Positions 62,682 to 64,000 of a DNA stretch of 64,000 nucleotides are shown here, piece after piece. The notes under the pieces were generated by a model, which was not told the DNA's origin, searched no databases, and worked only from the letters and a program-made list of their open reading frames with translations. The stretch is from Pontiellaceae bacterium B1224 (GTDB lineage: Bacteria; Verrucomicrobiota; Kiritimatiellia; Kiritimatiellales; Pontiellaceae). The DNA lies in NCBI GenBank assembly GCA_029432815.1, contig JAROBA010000028.1, positions 19,577 through 83,576 of the forward strand. Reading direction: 5' to 3'. Within the stretch, counting starts at the first letter, position 1, and each line of letters opens with the position of its first letter. A program made the translations under genes and the position numbers.

Positions 62682-63356
62682 ATGCCATCCTATGACCGAA
62701 ATACATATTCTGATAAACACCGTTCACCGTTACATTTTGCTTTTTTCGCTACCACGCTGATGCTGTTGACTGGTTGTACGACCACGGTTGCGCCTCATCA
62801 GAGCATCCACCTCTTTGATGGCGAAACCCTCGAAGGATGGGATAAGAATGATACGTGGTTCCATGTAGAGGAGAAGGCCATTGTGGCCGGATCCATGGAA
62901 AAGAACATTCCCCGTCACGAATATCTCTGCACGTTGAATGACTACGACGATTTTGAGCTGAACTTTAAGGCTAAGCTCATAGGAAAGTCCGAATCGCCCA
63001 ATGGGGGCGTCATGATTCGCAGCCAACGCATGCCCGACGGGGATGTCGTCGGCTATCAGGTCGATCTGCGGGATCACTACTGGGGCTCTCTTTACGACTC
63101 CGGCAGGCGCCTCAAAGTGCTGGCCCAGGCGCCGGAGGCAGAAGTGGATAAGATTCTAAACCCGACGGGTTGGAACGACTACAGAGTTCGCTGTCAGGGA
63201 AAGCGAATCGAAGTTTGGATCAACGGCTATCAAACCGTCGACTATACCGAGCCGAATGACCTCATTCCACAGACCGGTGTCATTGGCGTTCAGATCCACA
63301 AAGGAACCGCCGTAGAGGCCTGGTATAAAGATATCACCCTGCAACCGCTTCAATAA
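62682..63356 (+). CDS. DUF1080 (3-keto-disaccharide hydrolase) lipoprotein
   Basis: About 224 residues from the ATG at 62682 (AAGGGAATTTACA upstream); an ATG 30 bp earlier is possible. A lipoprotein signal (FAFFATTLMLLTGCTTTV) anchors it. SIHLFDGETLEGWDKNDTWF is the DUF1080 start and DFELNFKAKLIGKSESPNGG, GVMIRSQRMPDGDVVGYQVD and YKDITLQPL are its signature stretches. DUF1080 has a concanavalin-like fold that includes 3-keto-glycoside hydrolases. It may process sugars made by the lyase and fucosidases. Confidence 0.9.
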   Translation: MPSYDRNTYSDKHRSPLHFAFFATTLMLLTGCTTTVAPHQSIHLFDGETLEGWDKNDTWFHVEEKAIVAGSMEKNIPRHEYLCTLNDYDDFELNFKAKLIGKSESPNGGVMIRSQRMPDGDVVGYQVDLRDHYWGSLYDSGRRLKVLAQAPEAEVDKILNPTGWNDYRVRCQGKRIEVWINGYQTVDYTEPNDLIPQTGVIGVQIHKGTAVEAWYKDITLQPLQ

Positions 63357-63368
63357 TTGGGGATGGAA

Positions 63369-63910
63369 TTATTCCGCCTCGGCCGTCAGGCGAAGGAAGC
63401 CGCTCTCGGTTTCGGTCGGAAGGATCGCCTGCCAAATATTCCGCCCGTTGGCATCGGTGGTTCCGGTGTCCATGGTTGTGATCCCGGCCGATGACCACGA
63501 GGCATTGGTGAGACTGGAGGAGGCAGTGGGATAGAGCGATACGCCGAAGGCTCCGGGGTCTTGGTAGTAGGTTACGGTGAATACGGAGTTGCTTGGGGTT
63601 TCTGCCGTCGAACAGGCAAACAGATCGCCCGAGGCATGCGGAGTTCCAGGCGCCAGTCACGTCGCGTATTTCATCAGGTTGGGAAGCCGTCGCCGTCCGG
63701 AGTATCAGCGGCTCCACGCTGTCCTTCTGGGAAATCCAGGGCCCAGGTTCCAAAGCTTGGAAGCATTTCGCAGGGATAACCTTCCCAAGCCGGCGTCGTG
63801 AAGCCACTGGCCCCTTCATAAAACTGAATTGTGAAATCCGCGGCCGTGTCGTCAAAGACAATCGCTCCAAATGTTTCAGGAGCGCCCCCCTCAAAGAGGG
63901 CCGCGTCTAG
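63369..63910 (-). pseudogene. Broken secreted-protein gene (C-terminal part)
   Basis: On the minus strand the C-terminus reads cleanly as GTTDANGRNIWQAILPTETE, SGFLRLTAEAE, stop at 63371-63369. Upstream it reads LFEGGAPETFGAIVFDDTAA then FTIQFYEGASGFTTPAWEGY, ending DTPDGDGFP. There, near 63680, one base is missing (frame moves), and the continuation NLMKYAT hits TGA where GGA is expected (KYATGLAPG). So one frameshift and one nonsense change. It is a remnant of a large surface protein with a DGDGxPN linker and a PVC-type C-terminal beta domain. Its 5' part is absent, cut at the element starting near 63908. One exact palindrome lies inside. Confidence 0.8.
63748..63762. repeat. TTCCA palindrome copy
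   Basis: Exact copy, spacer AAGCT; inside the pseudogene. Confidence 0.95.
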
Positions 63911-64000
63911 CAGTCTGTCGGACTTATCCTTTTTCAGTTAACAAAACTATGCTAGACTGATCCAGTCTTAACGGAATATGTCTATGGCTACTCGACTTAA
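63908..64000 (+). mobile_element. Possible left end of an insertion sequence
   Basis: The pseudogene breaks off near AGTCTGTCGGACTTATCC, which looks like a terminal repeat. An ATG at 63978 starts MSMATRL and runs off the edge; it could be a transposase. Only 90 bp are visible, so the call rests on the break and the terminal-looking sequence. Confidence 0.35.

Noticed and set aside
1492..63762. Palindrome interpreted as a restriction site under attack
   Set aside because: Restriction targets are usually depleted; this motif is strongly enriched. A methylation role without cutting remains open.
1..64000. tRNA, rRNA or CRISPR arrays
   Set aside because: No T-loop-like GTTCGAATC set with a cloverleaf and no regularly spaced direct repeats with unique spacers were seen; the regular repeats at 15-18 kb are coding coils.

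Overview
The window looks like a chromosome segment of a marine polysaccharide-degrading member of the PVC superphylum, most likely Kiritimatiellota (Pontiella-like). Pointers are a secreted iduronate-2-sulfatase-type sulfatase, GH29 and GH95 fucosidases, a PL8 lyase and a DUF1080 lipoprotein; DWG-type Ser/Thr kinase; HprK/HPr/EI without sugar permeases; CSLREA-type beta-helix proteins; and a 51-residue PVC-type small basic protein. This assignment is inference from gene content; no rRNA is present. About 46 protein genes are supported. I saw no tRNA, rRNA or CRISPR array.

Layout. 1-2.3 kb: start of a secreted protein, a Nudix gene and a sulfatase. 2.3-12.8 kb: a 12-gene minus-strand operon (RDD/GYF, B-box/zinc-ribbon membrane proteins, DUF4129, DUF4350, MoxR, DUF58, PilP-like, SpoIIM-like, RDD, Nudix). 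12.9-14.4 kb: dGTPase and a membrane protein. 14.5-18.8 kb: a 1428-residue repeat-built beta-helix protein. 19-25.2 kb: mnmA, an RHH protein, a small basic protein, an RluB-type pseudouridine synthase and a SAM-riboswitch-controlled metY-metX-yaaA group. 25.3-33.9 kb: NfeD, a nucleotidyltransferase, coaE-rho, an ECF sigma factor, a kinase and a HAD phosphatase. 34-39 kb: lipoproteins, an octaheme cytochrome-TPR protein and an HExxH membrane protein. 39.2-44.9 kb: a seven-gene operon lptC-lptA-lptB-hpf-hprK-ptsH-ptsI. 45-52 kb: gpmI, valS, cimA and an M48 peptidase. 52-64 kb: secreted proteins and the fucosidase/PL8 region, ending in a decayed gene abutting a possible IS end.

The strongest unexplained signal is a 15-bp odd palindrome, TTCCARNNNYTGGAA. 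It occurs exactly 31 times in 64 kb (about 0.06 expected for ten fixed bases at uniform composition), plus about a dozen one-mismatch copies. It lies in genes and between genes; inside genes it usually reads F-Q-x-L-E. The half-sites are one helical turn apart, as for a site bound by a dimer. It resembles a genome-wide highly iterated palindrome of unknown function.

A second layer is a family of REP-like hairpins: GTAG, then an 8-9 bp stem, usually with loop TCC. They are placed single or paired, repeatedly directly at stop codons. GTAG-headed hairpins are the hallmark of REPs mobilised by RAYT (Y1/HUH) transposases; no such transposase lies in this window.
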